Of a DNA stretch of 64,000 nucleotides, positions 37,490 through 47,567 are shown piece by piece. How positions within the stretch are numbered: the stretch's first letter is position 1; each line of letters opens with the position of its first letter. Below the pieces are notes generated by a model. The model made no database searches, was not told where the DNA came from, and saw only the letters and a program-made list of their open reading frames with translations. The translations under genes were made by a program, and so were the position numbers. This DNA comes from Mercurialis annua (Eukaryota; Streptophyta; Magnoliopsida; Malpighiales; Euphorbiaceae), in the NCBI RefSeq assembly GCF_937616625.2, contig NC_065576.1, forward strand, positions 17,300,501-17,364,500. The letters are read 5' to 3'.

Positions 37490-38405
37490 GAACGAGCCTT
37501 GGCTTTGGCATAGAAGGCTTGCCCATGCTAACATGGACTTGATGGACAACTTGAGAAAAGGAGAACTTGTGATTGTTCTTCCGGACATTAAATTTGAGAA
37601 GGACAAAGTTTGTGCTTCATGTCAAATGGGCAAGCAACACAAGTCATCCTTCAAATCCAAAAAGGTGGTAAGTACATCGAAACCTCTTCAATTGATTCAT
37701 ATGGATTTATTTGGACCATCTAGAGTTGCTAGTTTGGGTAGTAAGCACTATACCTATTTTCTTATTGATGATTACTCTAGATATTGGGTTATTTTCATGG
37801 CTCATAAGGATGACACTTTTGATGCTTTTAAAAGTTTTTCAAAACTTGTTCAAAACAAAATGGGCTATTACATTATGAGTATAAGAAGTGACAATGGCGG
37901 TGAATTTAAAAATCATCTGTTTTAAAGCTATTGTGAAGACCTTGGTATTTCTCATGAGTTCTCTTGTCCTAGAACTCCCCAACAAAATGGGGTAGTGGAA
38001 AGGAAGAATACATCTCTTATAGAAATGGCATGGAATATGCTAAATGAATTTAAATTGCCAAGCTATTTTTGGGCGGAATCAGTCAATACTTCTTGTTATG
38101 TGCAAAACCGCGTTTTGAAAAGATCCATTATGAATAGAACACCGTATGAGTTTTGAATGGGAAGAAAACCCAATATTTCATATCTAAGTGTTTTTGGGTG
38201 CAAATGCTTCATATTAAATACAAATGATAACCTAGATAAATTTGCTTCAAAATCCAATGAAAGCATATTTTTAGGTTATTCTACATGTAGAAAAGCCTAT
38301 AGAGTATTCAATAAGTCCACTTTGCTTGTTGAAGAATCTATGCATGTTGTTTTTGATGAAAACAATACACTTGATAGGAAAGGTATGGATTTTGTAGATC
38401 ACTAG
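37490..38405 (+). pseudogene. Copia integrase, catalytic residues present, interrupted
   Basis: Integrase inserts the cDNA into host DNA. The N-terminal zinc finger is visible as WHRRLAHAN followed by CASC. The core has Asp (37704-37706, in HMDLFGP), Asp (37890-37892, in RSDNGGEF) and Glu (37998-38000, in QQNGVVERKN). Exactly 35 residues separate the last two, the classic D,D(35)E spacing. A C-terminal copia block with FGCKCFILN and SIFLGYS follows. In-frame stops lie at 37923-37925 (TAA, between the second Asp and the Glu), 38154-38156 (TGA) and 38403-38405 (TAG). The first codons of the reading frame at about 37356-37484 belong to the solo LTR and are not copia. Confidence 0.92.
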
Positions 38406-39407
38406 ACATTTGGGAGGATGATCCCACATTCAACAAAATGGATGATGAACAGAAACCTTAAGAAAGTGCACCAATGCAAACAACACTTGAGGAAGACTTT
38501 CTACAAGAGGAAGATCTGCACCCAGAACTCCCTAAAGCGACAAGAACAACGAAGAACCACCCAAGAGAGCAAGTACTTGATGGATTCCAAAGAGGCCTAT
38601 TTACTAGATCTCAAGCCTCTAACAACCTTGCCTTTCTCTCTCATACTGAGCCAAGGACCATTGAAGAGGCTGTCAATGATGAGTGTTGGGTGATTGCAAT
38701 GCAAGATGAACTCAACGAATTTGAGAGAAGTAATGTTTGGGAGTTAGTTCCTAGGCCTAGCTTTGGTTCGATTATTGGCACAAAATGGGTTTTTAGAAAT
38801 AAACTTGATAAGGATGGAGTCATTACTAGAAACAAAGCTAGACTTGTTGCCAAAGGATATAGCCAAGAGTAGGGTATCGATTATGATGAGACCTTTGCTC
38901 CCGTGGCTAGATTAGAGGCTATTAGAATTTTGCTTGCATTTGCATGTCATATGAATTTTAAACTTTATCAAATGGATGTGAAGAGTGCTTTTTTAAATGG
39001 TTTTATTCAAGAAGAAGTTTTTTTTTTCTCAACCTCCAGGTTTTGAAAACTTTGAATTTCCTAACCATGTTTTTAAGCTTAACAAGGCTCTTTACGGGTT
39101 AAAACAAGCACATAGAGCTTGGTATGATAGGCTTAGCACATTCCTCATCATAAACGGTTTTACTAAGGGTAAAGTGGATACCACTCTTTTCATAAAAAGA
39201 AGTTTTAAAGACATCCTTGTCGTGCAAATTTATCTTGATGATATAATTTTTGGTGCTACTAATGTGTTGCTTTGTGAGAATTTTTCAAAGTGCATGACAA
39301 ATGAATTTGAAATGAGCTTAATGGGAGAACTCAAGTTTATCTTGGGACTTCAAATCAAGCAAAGCAATGAGGGAATATTCATCAACCAAGACAAATACAC
39401 TAAATAA
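38406..39407 (+). pseudogene. Copia reverse transcriptase, broken
   Basis: RVT_2-family reverse transcriptase. Recognisable blocks are AVNDECWVIAMQDEL (about 38672), GTKWVFRNKLDKDG (about 38777-38818), ARLVAKGYSQ, and then [14 protein letters not shown] and [10 protein letters not shown] downstream. YGLKQAHRAWYDRL (from about 39094) and the catalytic box YLDD at 39231-39242 follow. Damage: a TAG at 38870-38872, a frameshift at a run of ten T at 39018-39027, and a TAA at 39405-39407. The linker between integrase and RT (38406-38650) is readable only in parts. The active-site aspartates survive, but the frame does not. Confidence 0.92.
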
Positions 39408-40186
39408 TTACTCAAGAGATTTGGCATGGATGGATGTAAGACAAGAAAAACCCCAATGCCCACCAATGTTAAAATTGACAAGGATGAAAGCGGTAAGAAC
39501 TTTGATGAAAAGAAATATCAAGGTATGATTGGTTCCTTACCCTATCTTACCGCTAGTAGACCAGATATAATGTTTAGTGTTTGCCTTTGTGCTCGTTTTC
39601 AATCTTGTCCGAAAGAGTGTAATTATTTTCATGTCAAAAGGATTTTCAAATATCTCATGGGCACACAACACTTAGGTCTTTGGTATCCTAGGAAGAATCC
39701 TTTTGACCTTGTTTCTTATTTGGATGCGGACTATGCCGGTAGTGCCATAGATAGAAAAAGTACATCAGGAACTTGTCAATTCCTAGGCAATTGCGTTGTT
39801 TCTTGGCATAGTAAGAAACAAGTGTTGGTTGCGTTGTCCACGACCGAAGCCAAATAGGTAGCCACGGGAAGTTTTTGTACCCAAGTTCTTTGGATTCGAC
39901 AACATCTTAAGGACTATGGAATTGTAGTTGATCATATATTCCTTTGAAATGCGACAATACTAGTTTGATCAACTTGTCCAAGAACCCGATTCAACACTCT
40001 AGATCCAAGCACATAGATATTAGACACCATTTTATGCGTGATCATGTCCAATTGGGAGATGTTGTATAAGAATTCATTGATACAAACAATCAATTGGCGG
40101 ATATTTTCACTAAACCCTTAAATATGGAGAGAATGTCTTTTATCTTACGAGAAATTTGTATGATTGATGGGTCTACCTTGTTGTGA
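39408..40186 (+). pseudogene. Copia RNase H and end of pol, broken
   Basis: RNase H would remove RNA from the RNA-DNA hybrid. Seen are the connection GSLPYLTASRPDIMF, then DADYAGSAIDRKSTSG (from 39723, with the first catalytic Asp) and SWHSKKQVLVALSTTEA, which holds the catalytic Glu. A TAG at 39855-39857 follows. Beyond it the typical tail is still readable with frame jumps: [13 protein letters not shown] (about 40008-40046), a TAA near 40067, and NNQLADIFTKPLNMERM (about 40086-40136). Pol ends at TGA 40184-40186. Confidence 0.9.
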
Positions 40187-40784
40187 CTTGTTTGCTATGT
40201 GACTCGAAGCATCCGAATTTACGTGCTTCGTGATTCTATGGTTGTTTGTTTATCATGTTATTTATTTTCATCTAATTATGATAACATGTTTAAATTATTG
40301 GACCTTAGTTAGTTGATTCTACTCATGAATTAAACTGCATAGTCCTTCATTTCACATTAAATGTGTTCCAACTTATGAAAACCAAGACGTGATTCCTTTT
40401 TATTGCAAATGTCATTTTTTAAAAAAAATTATGTCCAGTAAAAACTCGCGGCCGCTAACTCCAGTTCGCCCCCGCGAAGTTTGCCTTTTAAAATAGTTTT
40501 TCCAACAGTGAAAGTTCGCGGTCGCGAACAAAAGTTAGTGGGCGCGAACTGCTTCGAATTTTCAAAAAAAAAATAATCGTTGGGCAGCAGTTTTCAATGC
40601 ATTTAATGGGTCAAAGTAGCCGTTAACTAGCCGTTGGAGTCGTTTTTTCATGCCTATAAATACTCCCCTTAAGTAGTTCTATTGTTTACAACATTCTACA
40701 ACATTTCTAGCACATTTTGCTACCAAAATTCTGTATTTCTCTCATTAAACTCTCTTAATTATCATCATTTTCATCATTTGCATC
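40187..40784 (+). promoter_or_regulatory. Inter-ORF region with promoter-like module
   Basis: A non-coding stretch between pol and the 3' ORF. It holds four GC-rich dyads of the kind seen in the LTR: near 40444-40460, 40463-40479, 40513-40529 (GTTCGCG-GT-CGCGAAC, perfect 7-bp arms) and 40533-40550. About 105 bp further on is a TATA box (CTATAAATA at 40654-40662), then 120 bp of pyrimidine-rich leader up to the ATG at 40785. The LTR has the same order: dyads, about 90 bp, TATATATA. I infer an internal promoter for the 3' ORF; a duplicated piece of LTR is the alternative. 40187-40440 shows nothing I recognise. Confidence 0.55.
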
Positions 40785-41970
40785 ATGGATACCCCACTTC
40801 GCTCATTAAGAAGAAAGATTCAAGGCAAGAAATCTGAAGGTCCTTCATCAAGGCAAAGAGAAGCAATTCCACCACAAGTGGAAATTCCAACTCACGATCA
40901 AGAGACCTTGAATTTAAGGATTAACAAGTTTCATGAGAGGCCCGTCTTGCCTAGCCGTTACATAGATTTTGCGAGTTTGGAAGCAAGCAATGTGAAAAGA
41001 GATGTTTTGGAACTCATTGACAGTCTCGGGTGGAGGAAATTTGTTTATTCTCATCAGCATGATGGGTATGAAAATTTGACTCGCGAAGTACTCTCTTCAC
41101 TCTACATCATTCGCAAGCAAGATGGAGAAGTTGGTTATTTTGGGGTCTCTTTTCGAGTTCAAGGAAGACTTTATCGGCTCTCAAGAGAAGAAGTTGATGA
41201 TGCGTTTCGCTTTGAATGGGGGAATCCTACATGCCCTTCTCATGTTCATTTCAACTTTGAGGAATTTTAGGGAGGAATTAGCACCATCACACCATATCGT
41301 TCCGATTCCGCAACCGCCAAGACCTTGAAGACCCTACCATTATTCATCCTTCATCGCATTATTACTCACTCTATTCATGCAAGGAGTGAGGGAAATGAGA
41401 AAATTTCCAAGAAGGATGTGCTCTTCCTCTACCTTGCCACCAAAGGTATTAAATTTTCGTGTGGTTTCTACTTTATGAATTAACTTTTTGATCTTGATAA
41501 GAGAGGGGGTCACCTACAGGTTGCTTCCTTTATGACGTGCCTAGTCAAAAAGGGCAAAGCCCTCACTTCTCAAGTCCAGAATGCTAATCCTCAACCTTTT
41601 CATTGAAAATGTGCTTCCTTGGACCAAGAGCACTTTGAGCATTCTTCTAAGGTCATCATTTTTCATGACAACTCTATTCAATATTTGTTTGGTGAGAATT
41701 CCATTGGTGGTGAAATTGAAAGGCTAACAAGGAAGAGAAGGATCTCCTCTACTAATATTGAGGAAGATGTCGAGGAAGCCGCAAGGGCAATGAGGCAAGA
41801 AGAGCGTGGATCATGGCCACATGTGGATCCTAATGCCTCATCGAGTAACCCCCCACCTCCATTTGCAACCATGTCTCAACCTCAAATGTTTGAAACTATT
41901 TATGGACAAAATGTCCATATGATGTCTAGGATGACAATTCTTGAGGGGGAGGTATCTACTATTAAGTAAG
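40785..41970 (+). pseudogene. Extra 3' ORF of the copia element (ATHILA-ORF1/env-like position), broken
   Basis: Follows pol, where SIRE/Maximus elements carry an additional, often called envelope-like, ORF. The start at 40785 is the first ATG after a TATA box. The 161-residue first part has LIDSLGWRKFVY, then an REVLSSLY segment and VSFRVQGRLYRLSREEVDDA. This resembles the plant retrotransposon ORF1 type found in ATHILA and related elements (LGW...F, REFY, VRG, hydrophobic spacing). A TAG at 41268-41270 ends it. The same frame goes on with THSIHARSEGNEKISKKDVL (41370-41429) and GIKFSCGFYFMN, then TAA near 41480 and TGA near 41604. The final piece (41619-41969) is charged and ends in a short coiled-coil-like stretch. 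No signal peptide is evident. An envelope function is not supported by the sequence; only position and family resemblance are. Confidence 0.55.
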
Positions 41971-42397
41971 GGATGGCTTATCTCAAGAACAAATTTGACT
42001 CTTATTAGTCTTTCTCGCCTTCCGCTTCCACCTTTCCTCCTCACAATGAAGACCGCAATGATGATGAAGATTTACCCTACACATTGCATACTTTCACATG
42101 CATATCATGTTTTATTTTCATACTCATTTTGCGTTATTTGGTTTTCTAAGTGTGGTTTGAACACACATATGTTTCCTTATGCTTATAGTATTGTACTTGT
42201 GCTTATGATATCTTATTCAAACTCGTGCAATTTATGCTTATGCCGTGTCCTATTTCTTGCTTTTCTTTTGATTTTGACAAAGGGGGAGAGATACTTGGCT
42301 TTTCATTATATGCATAAATTAAGGGGGAGACAAAGTTTGGTTTTCAACTTATACTTGTTTTTCTTGTGATCATTGTTAAAGTCAAAAAGGGGGAGAA
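41971..42397 (+). other. 3' untranslated region with three polypurine tracts
   Basis: AT-rich sequence without a convincing gene. Three related purine tracts occur: 42279-42290 (AAAGGGGGAGAG), 42319-42330 (TAAGGGGGAGAC) and 42384-42397 (AAAAAGGGGGAGAA). The last abuts the 3' LTR and would prime plus-strand synthesis. Repeated tracts upstream of the LTR are a known trait of SIRE/Maximus elements and support the lineage call. Confidence 0.85.
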
Positions 42398-42566
42398 TGT
42401 TGGACCTTAATTGATTCAATATCCTTTCTATTTTGACCATGAAAATTAACACCAAAGGTTCTAATATTCTATTTAAGTGTGTAGGAACCCTCCGGAACAC
42501 TCGGAAAGCGAATTGGCCATCTCTAGCGATAATCAATTTTTTTCGATCACTAAGCTGTCCAGTGGA

Positions 42567-42836
42567 AGTTGGCGGGCGCCAACTATGTTCACGGGCGCGA
42601 ACTTTCTCAGCCATGAAAGGGGCTGAAGCTTGCGAGTGCCAATTTCACAAGCACTGAGAGCGAACTCTAGTTCGCGGGCGCCAATATTACTTAGCGCGAC
42701 AAGTTCAAATTTCTAGAAGCTGATTTACAACGGTCATTTATTGCACCCAAGGTGCTGACACTTTAGCAGAAGACCGTTGAGAACTTTCCCCAAGGAGCCG
42801 TTCGTGGGCGCGAACTCTAGTTGGCGGGCGCGAACT
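42567..42836 (+). promoter_or_regulatory. Repeated GC-rich dyads in the copia LTR
   Basis: Six related 16- to 18-bp motifs: 42567-42584 (AGTTGGCG-GG-CGCCAACT, perfect 8-bp arms), 42587-42602, about 42629-42643, 42669-42685, 42800-42815 (GTTCGTG-GG-CGCGAAC) and 42819-42836. All keep a 2-bp GG or similar centre. The first four are also visible, more decayed, in the 5' LTR remnant. They lie upstream of the TATA box, a position suited to transcription-factor sites; that role is inferred. Confidence 0.7.
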
Positions 42837-42923
42837 TCGTCTGTCAAGGCTACCTTGGAAAAGCTGATTTGTTACTCTTTTGCTTCACACAAAAAGAGTA
42901 ACGGGAAGAATTGTTTGGAGGCC

Positions 42924-42931
42924 TATATATA
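42924..42931 (+). promoter_or_regulatory. TATA box of the 3' LTR
   Basis: TATATATA in the sequence GGCCTATATATATTATATT. It is the only strong TATA-like run in the LTR and lies downstream of the GC dyads. Confidence 0.6.
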
Positions 42932-43362
42932 TTATATTGTTGTGTACGAAAAAGAGTAGACAACAAAAAGCTTTTAAAACCTCTCACGCAATCTTCAAAT
43001 TTTGTGTGAAAAACCTTTGTAATTTGTTGGTTTAAGAGTGAACCCTAGAAACTCTTGTTGTTTTTTTTGTTTGTAGTTTTGCCTAGAAAAACTATAGGTT
43101 ATTGTTGTTGGTTGTTAGTTTGGGTTGAGCCTTTGAAAACCTAAGTTGGGAGTGAACTTTTAAGAACTCCAAGTTTAGTGGAAACCTCTAGTTTTAGGGA
43201 AATGGATATAGGTGAATGTGTTAATCACCAAACCACTATAAATCTTGTGTGTTCTTCTTCCTCAAACCTCCATTAGATTAGTTGCAATCAAATTCTTAAT
43301 CCGCAAAAGTTTTTAGTGGCAACTATTCAACCCCCCCCCCTTATAGATGCTATTGGGTTACA

Positions 43363-43367
43363 CGTTT
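43363..43367 (+). other. Target-site duplication, right (CGTTT), copia element
   Basis: CGTTT follows the LTR end ACA, and the monomer continues with GGCTTAAATTGC. It pairs with GGTTT at 32423-32427. Confidence 0.8.
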
Positions 43368-43526
43368 GGCTTAAATTGCTAAAAAGGTGAAATGTTGGAA
43401 TTTGTTTCGTAACATTTGTAAATGTTTGTCTTTAATTGCTAAAAAAGGTGAAACGTTTGGATTTGTTTTGTAACGTTTGTAAACGTTTGGCTTAAATCGC
43501 TAAAAAGGTGAAATGTTTTGATTTGT

Positions 43527-45560
43527 TTCGTAACGTTTTAAACGTTTGGCTTAAATCGCTAAAATGGGGAATCATTTTTATTTGTTTCATAACATTTGTA
43601 TACGTTTGACTTAAATCGCTAAAAAGATGAAACGTTTGGATTTTTTTCGTAACGTTTGGAAACGTTTGGCTTATATTGCTAAAAAGGTGAAACGCTTGGA
43701 TTTGTTTCGTAACGTTTGTAAACGTCTAACCTAAATCGCTAAAAAGGTGAAACGTTTTGATTTGTTTCGTAATGTTTGTAAACGTTTGGCTTCAATCGCA
43801 AAAAAGGGGAAACGTTTGGATTTGTTTCGTAACGTTTCTAAAGTGTGGCTTAAATCGCTAAAATAGGGAACGTTTGGATTTGTTTTGTAACATTTGTAAG
43901 CATTTGGCTTAAATCGCTTAATATGTGAAACGTTTGGATTTGTTTCGTAATGTTTGTAAATGTTTGGCTTAAATCGCCGAAATAAGGAAACGTTTGTATT
44001 TTTTTAGTAACGTTTGTAAACATTTGGATTTGTTTCGTAACGTTTGTAAACGTTTGGTTTTGTTTCGTAATGTTTGTAAACGATTGGCTTAAATCGCTAA
44101 AAAGGTGAAACGTTTGGATTTGCTTCGTAACGTTTGTAAACGTTTTGCTTTAATTGCTAAAAATGTGAAATGTTTGAATTTGTTTCATAACATTTGTAAA
44201 CGTTTGGCTTCAATTGCTAAAAAAGGTTAAACGTTTGGATTGGTTTCGTAACGTTTGTAAACGTTTGGCTTAAATCGCTAATAAGGTGAAACATTTGGAT
44301 TTGTTTCGTAACGTTTTAAACGTTTGGCTTAAATCGCTAAAATGGAGAAGCATTTGCATTTGTTTCGTAACGTTTGTACACGTTTGACTTAAATCGCTAA
44401 AAAGATGAAACAGTTGGATTTGTTTCGTAATGTTTGTAAACATTTGGCTTATATTGCTAAAAAGGTGAAACGCTTGGATTTGTTTCGTAACGTTTGTAAA
44501 TGTTTGGCTTAAATCTCTAAAAAGGGGAAACGTTTGGATTTGTTTCGTAATGTTTGTAAACGTTTGGCTTCAATCGCGAAAAAGGGGAAACGTTTGGATT
44601 TTTTTTTAACGTTTGTAAACGTTTGGCTTAAATCGCTAAAATGGGGAAACGTTTGGATTTGTTTCGTATCATTTGTAAACGTTTGGCTTAAATCGTTAAA
44701 TATGTGAAACGTTTGGATTTGTTTCGTAACGTTTGTAAATGTTTGGTTTAAATTTTTGAAATAAGGAAACATTTGTATTTGTTTAGTAACGTTTGTAAAC
44801 ATTTGGATTTGTTTCGTAACCTTTGTAAACGTTTGGTTTTGTTTCGTAACATTTGTAAACGATTGGCTTAAATCGCTAAAAAGGTGAAATGTTTGGATTT
44901 TTTCGTAACGATTGTACACGTATTGCTTTAATTGCTAAAAATGTGAAATATTTGAATTTGTTTCATAACATTTGTAAACGTTTGGCTTCAATTGCTAAAA
45001 AGGGTAAACGTTTGGATTGGTTTCGTAACGTTTGTAAACGTTTGGCTTAAATCGCTAAAAAGGTGAAACATTTGGATTTGTTTTGTAACGTTTTAAACGT
45101 TTGGCTTATACCGCTAAAATAGGGAAGCATTTGAATTTGTTTCGTAACGTTTGTAAACGTTTTACTTAAATCGCTAAAAAATGAAACAGTTGGATTTGTT
45201 TCGTAATGTTTGTAAACGTTTGGCTATATTGCTAAAAAGTTGAAACACTTGGATTTGATTCATAATGTTTGTAAACGTTTGGCTTAAATCGCTAAAAAGG
45301 TGAAACATTTGGATTTGTTTCGTAATGCTTGTAAAGGTTTGGCTTCAATCGCGAAAAAGGGGAAACATTTTGATTTGTTTCATAACGTTTGTAAACGTTT
45401 GGCTTAAATCGCTAAAATGGGGAGACTTTTGGATTTGTTTCATAACTTTTGTAAATGTTTGGCTTAATTCGCTAAAAATATGAAACGTTTGGATTTGTTT
45501 CGTAATATTTGTAAACATTTGGCTTAAATCGCTAAAATAGGGAAACAATTGAAACATTTG
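43527..45560 (+). repeat. Higher-order repeat of 780 bp (13 units), about 2.6 copies
   Basis: The short unit TAACGTTTTAAACGTTTGGC followed by a GGGAAGCATTT-type variant recurs at 43527, 44308 and 45087, spacings of 781 and 779 bp. Between them the same run of odd units appears in order: the CGAAATAAGGAAAC unit, two tandem half-A units with CATTTGGATTTG, and the GAAATATTTGAATTTG type. The third copy fades near 45560. Confidence 0.82.
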
Positions 45561-46229
45561 GATTTGTTTCGTAACATTTGCAAACGTTTGGTTTTGTTTC
45601 GTAACGTTTGTAAACGTTTGGCTTAAATTGCTAAAATTGGGAAATGTTTGGATTTGTTTCTTAACGTTTGTAAACGTTTGGGTTCAATCGCTAAAAAGGT
45701 GAAACGTTTGGATTTGTTTCGTAACGTTTGTAAACGTTTGGCTTCAATTGCTAAAAATGTAAAAAGTTTGTTTTTGTTCAGTAATGTTTGTAAATGTTTG
45801 GATTTGTTTCGTAAAGTTTGTAAACGTTTGGCTTAAATCGCTAAAAATGTGAAACATTTGGATTGGTTTCGTAACGTTTGTAAACGTTTGGCTTAAATCG
45901 CTAAAATGGGAAAACGTTTGAATTTGTTTCGTAACGTTTGTAAACGTCTGGATTTGTTTCGTTACGTTTGAAAATGTTTGGTTTTGTTTCGAAACGTTTA
46001 TAAACGTTTAGCTTAAATTGCTAAAATGGGGAAACGTTTTGATTTGTTTCGTAAAGTTTGTAAATGTTTGTCTTCAATCGCTAAAGAGGTGAAACGTTTG
46101 GATTTATTTCTTAACGTTTTAAAGATTTGGCTTAAATCGCTAAAAAGGTTAAATGTTTGGTTTTATTTCGCAACGTCTGTAAACATTTGGCTTAAATCGC
46201 TAAAAAGGTGAAACGTTTGGATTTGTTTC

Positions 46230-47567
46230 GTAACGTTTGTAAATGTTTGGCTTAAATTGCTAAAAAGGTGAAACGCTTGGATTTGTTTCGTAACTTTTGT
46301 AAACGTTTGGCTTAAATTGCTAAAAAGGTGAAACGCTTGGATTTGTTTCGTAGCGTTTGTAAACGTTTGGCTTAAATCGCTAAGTATGTGATACGTTTTG
46401 TTTTGTTCCGTACCGTTTGTAAACGTTTAACTTAAATCGCTGAAAATGTGAAATGTTTGGATTTGTTTCGTAACGTTTTAAATGTTTCGTTTTGTTTCTT
46501 AACGTTTGTAAAAGTTTGGCTTAAATCGTTAAAAAGCGGAAATGTTTGGATTTGTTTCGTAACATTTGTAAACATTTGGCTTAAATCGCTAAAATGGGGA
46601 GACTTTTGGATTTGTTTCGTAACGTTTGCAAACGTTTGGCTTAAATCTCTAAAAAGGGGAAACATTTGGATTTGTTTCGTAACATTTGTATACGTTTGGC
46701 TTAAATCATTAAAAAGGTGAAACGTTTGGATTTGTTTAGTAACGTTTGTAAACATTTGGCTTAAATTGCTAAAAAGGTGAAACGCTTGGATTCGTCTCGT
46801 AACGTTTGTAAACGTTTGACTTTGTTTCGTAACGTTTGTAAACGTTTGGCTTCAATCGCTAAAAAGGTGAAACATTTGGATTTAGTTTGTAATGTTTGTA
46901 AACGTTTTGCTTAAATTGCTAAAAAGGTAAAACGCTTGGGTTTATTTCGTAACGTTTGTAAACGTTTGGCTTAATATGCTAAAAAGTTTATACGCTTGGA
47001 TTTGTTTCATAATGTATGTAAACGTTTGGCCTAAATTGCTAAATAGGCGAAAAGTTTGGATTTGTTTTGTAACGTCTGTAAACGTTTGGCTTAAATTGAT
47101 AAAAAGGGAAAACATTTGGATTCTTTTCGTAACGTTTTATACATTTGGCTTAAATCGCTAAAATGGGTAAACGTTTAGATTTGTTTCGTAACGTTTGTAA
47201 ACATTTGGCTTAAATTGCTAGAAAGGTGAAACACTTGGATTTGTTTCGTAGCGTTTGTAAGCGTTTGGATTTATCTCGTAATGTTTTTTAACGTTTGGCT
47301 TAAATCGCTAAAAAGGTGAAACGCTTGGATTTATTTTGTAACATTTGTAAACGTTTGGCATACATTGCTAAAAAGGTAAAACACTTGGATTTGTTTGGTA
47401 ATGTTTTAAACGTTTGGCTTAAATCGCTAAAAAGATGAAATGTTTGGTTTAATTTCAAAATGTTTGGCTTAAATCGCAAAAATGGGAAAACGTTTGGATT
47501 TGTTTCGTAAAGTTTGTAAAGGTTTTGGCTTAAATCGCTAAAAAGGTGTAACGTTTGGATTTGTTTC
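46230..47567 (+). repeat. Higher-order repeat, 1.55-kb family, copy 1 (212-bp deletion)
   Basis: First of three tandem copies. Length is 1338 bp, against 1550 for the others, because units between about 46695 and 46700 are missing relative to copy 2 (48030-48245). All other markers are shared: AAGTATGTGATACG, GTTGTTCCG or equivalent, GCGGAAATG, TATGCTAAAAAGTTTATACG and GGTTTAATTTCAAAATG. Confidence 0.88.

Larger units (their letters stand above)
32428..43362 (+). mobile_element. Ty1/copia retrotransposon, SIRE/Maximus type, decayed
   Basis: A 10.9-kb element inserted in the satellite. The order is a truncated 5' LTR, gag (UBN2 type), protease, integrase, RT, RNase H, an extra 3' ORF, three polypurine tracts and a full 3' LTR beginning TGTTGG and ending ACA. 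Integrase upstream of RT defines copia. The gag family, the extra ORF after pol and the multiple AAAGGGGGAGA tracts point to the SIRE/Maximus lineage. The coding regions carry at least seven in-frame stops and several frameshifts, and the primer-binding site is gone, so it cannot act alone. Hand alignment of the roughly 370 bp shared by the LTRs gives about one difference in ten positions, so it is an old copy. A later solo LTR (35018-37484) splits pol. Confidence 0.93.
42398..43362 (+). repeat. 3' LTR of the copia element, complete (965 bp)
   Basis: Runs from TGTTGGACC, directly after the polypurine tract, to GGGTTACA, directly before the CGTTT target duplication. The upstream half contains about six GC-rich dyads (42567-42836). 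A TATATATA box lies at 42924-42931. A C10 run (43331-43340) sits near the 3' end, as in many plant copia LTRs that end with a CCCCCC-rich block before ACA. This is the only complete LTR of the element. Confidence 0.93.

Noticed and set aside
41122..41328. Alternative frame overlapping the end of the copia 3' ORF
   Set aside because: The first frame continues to resemble the ORF1 family after its stop; this overlapping frame does not.
42306..42657. Small frames in the copia 3' LTR
   Set aside because: They lie in LTR sequence shared with the 5' remnant, are not conserved in frame between the two, and have no domain.
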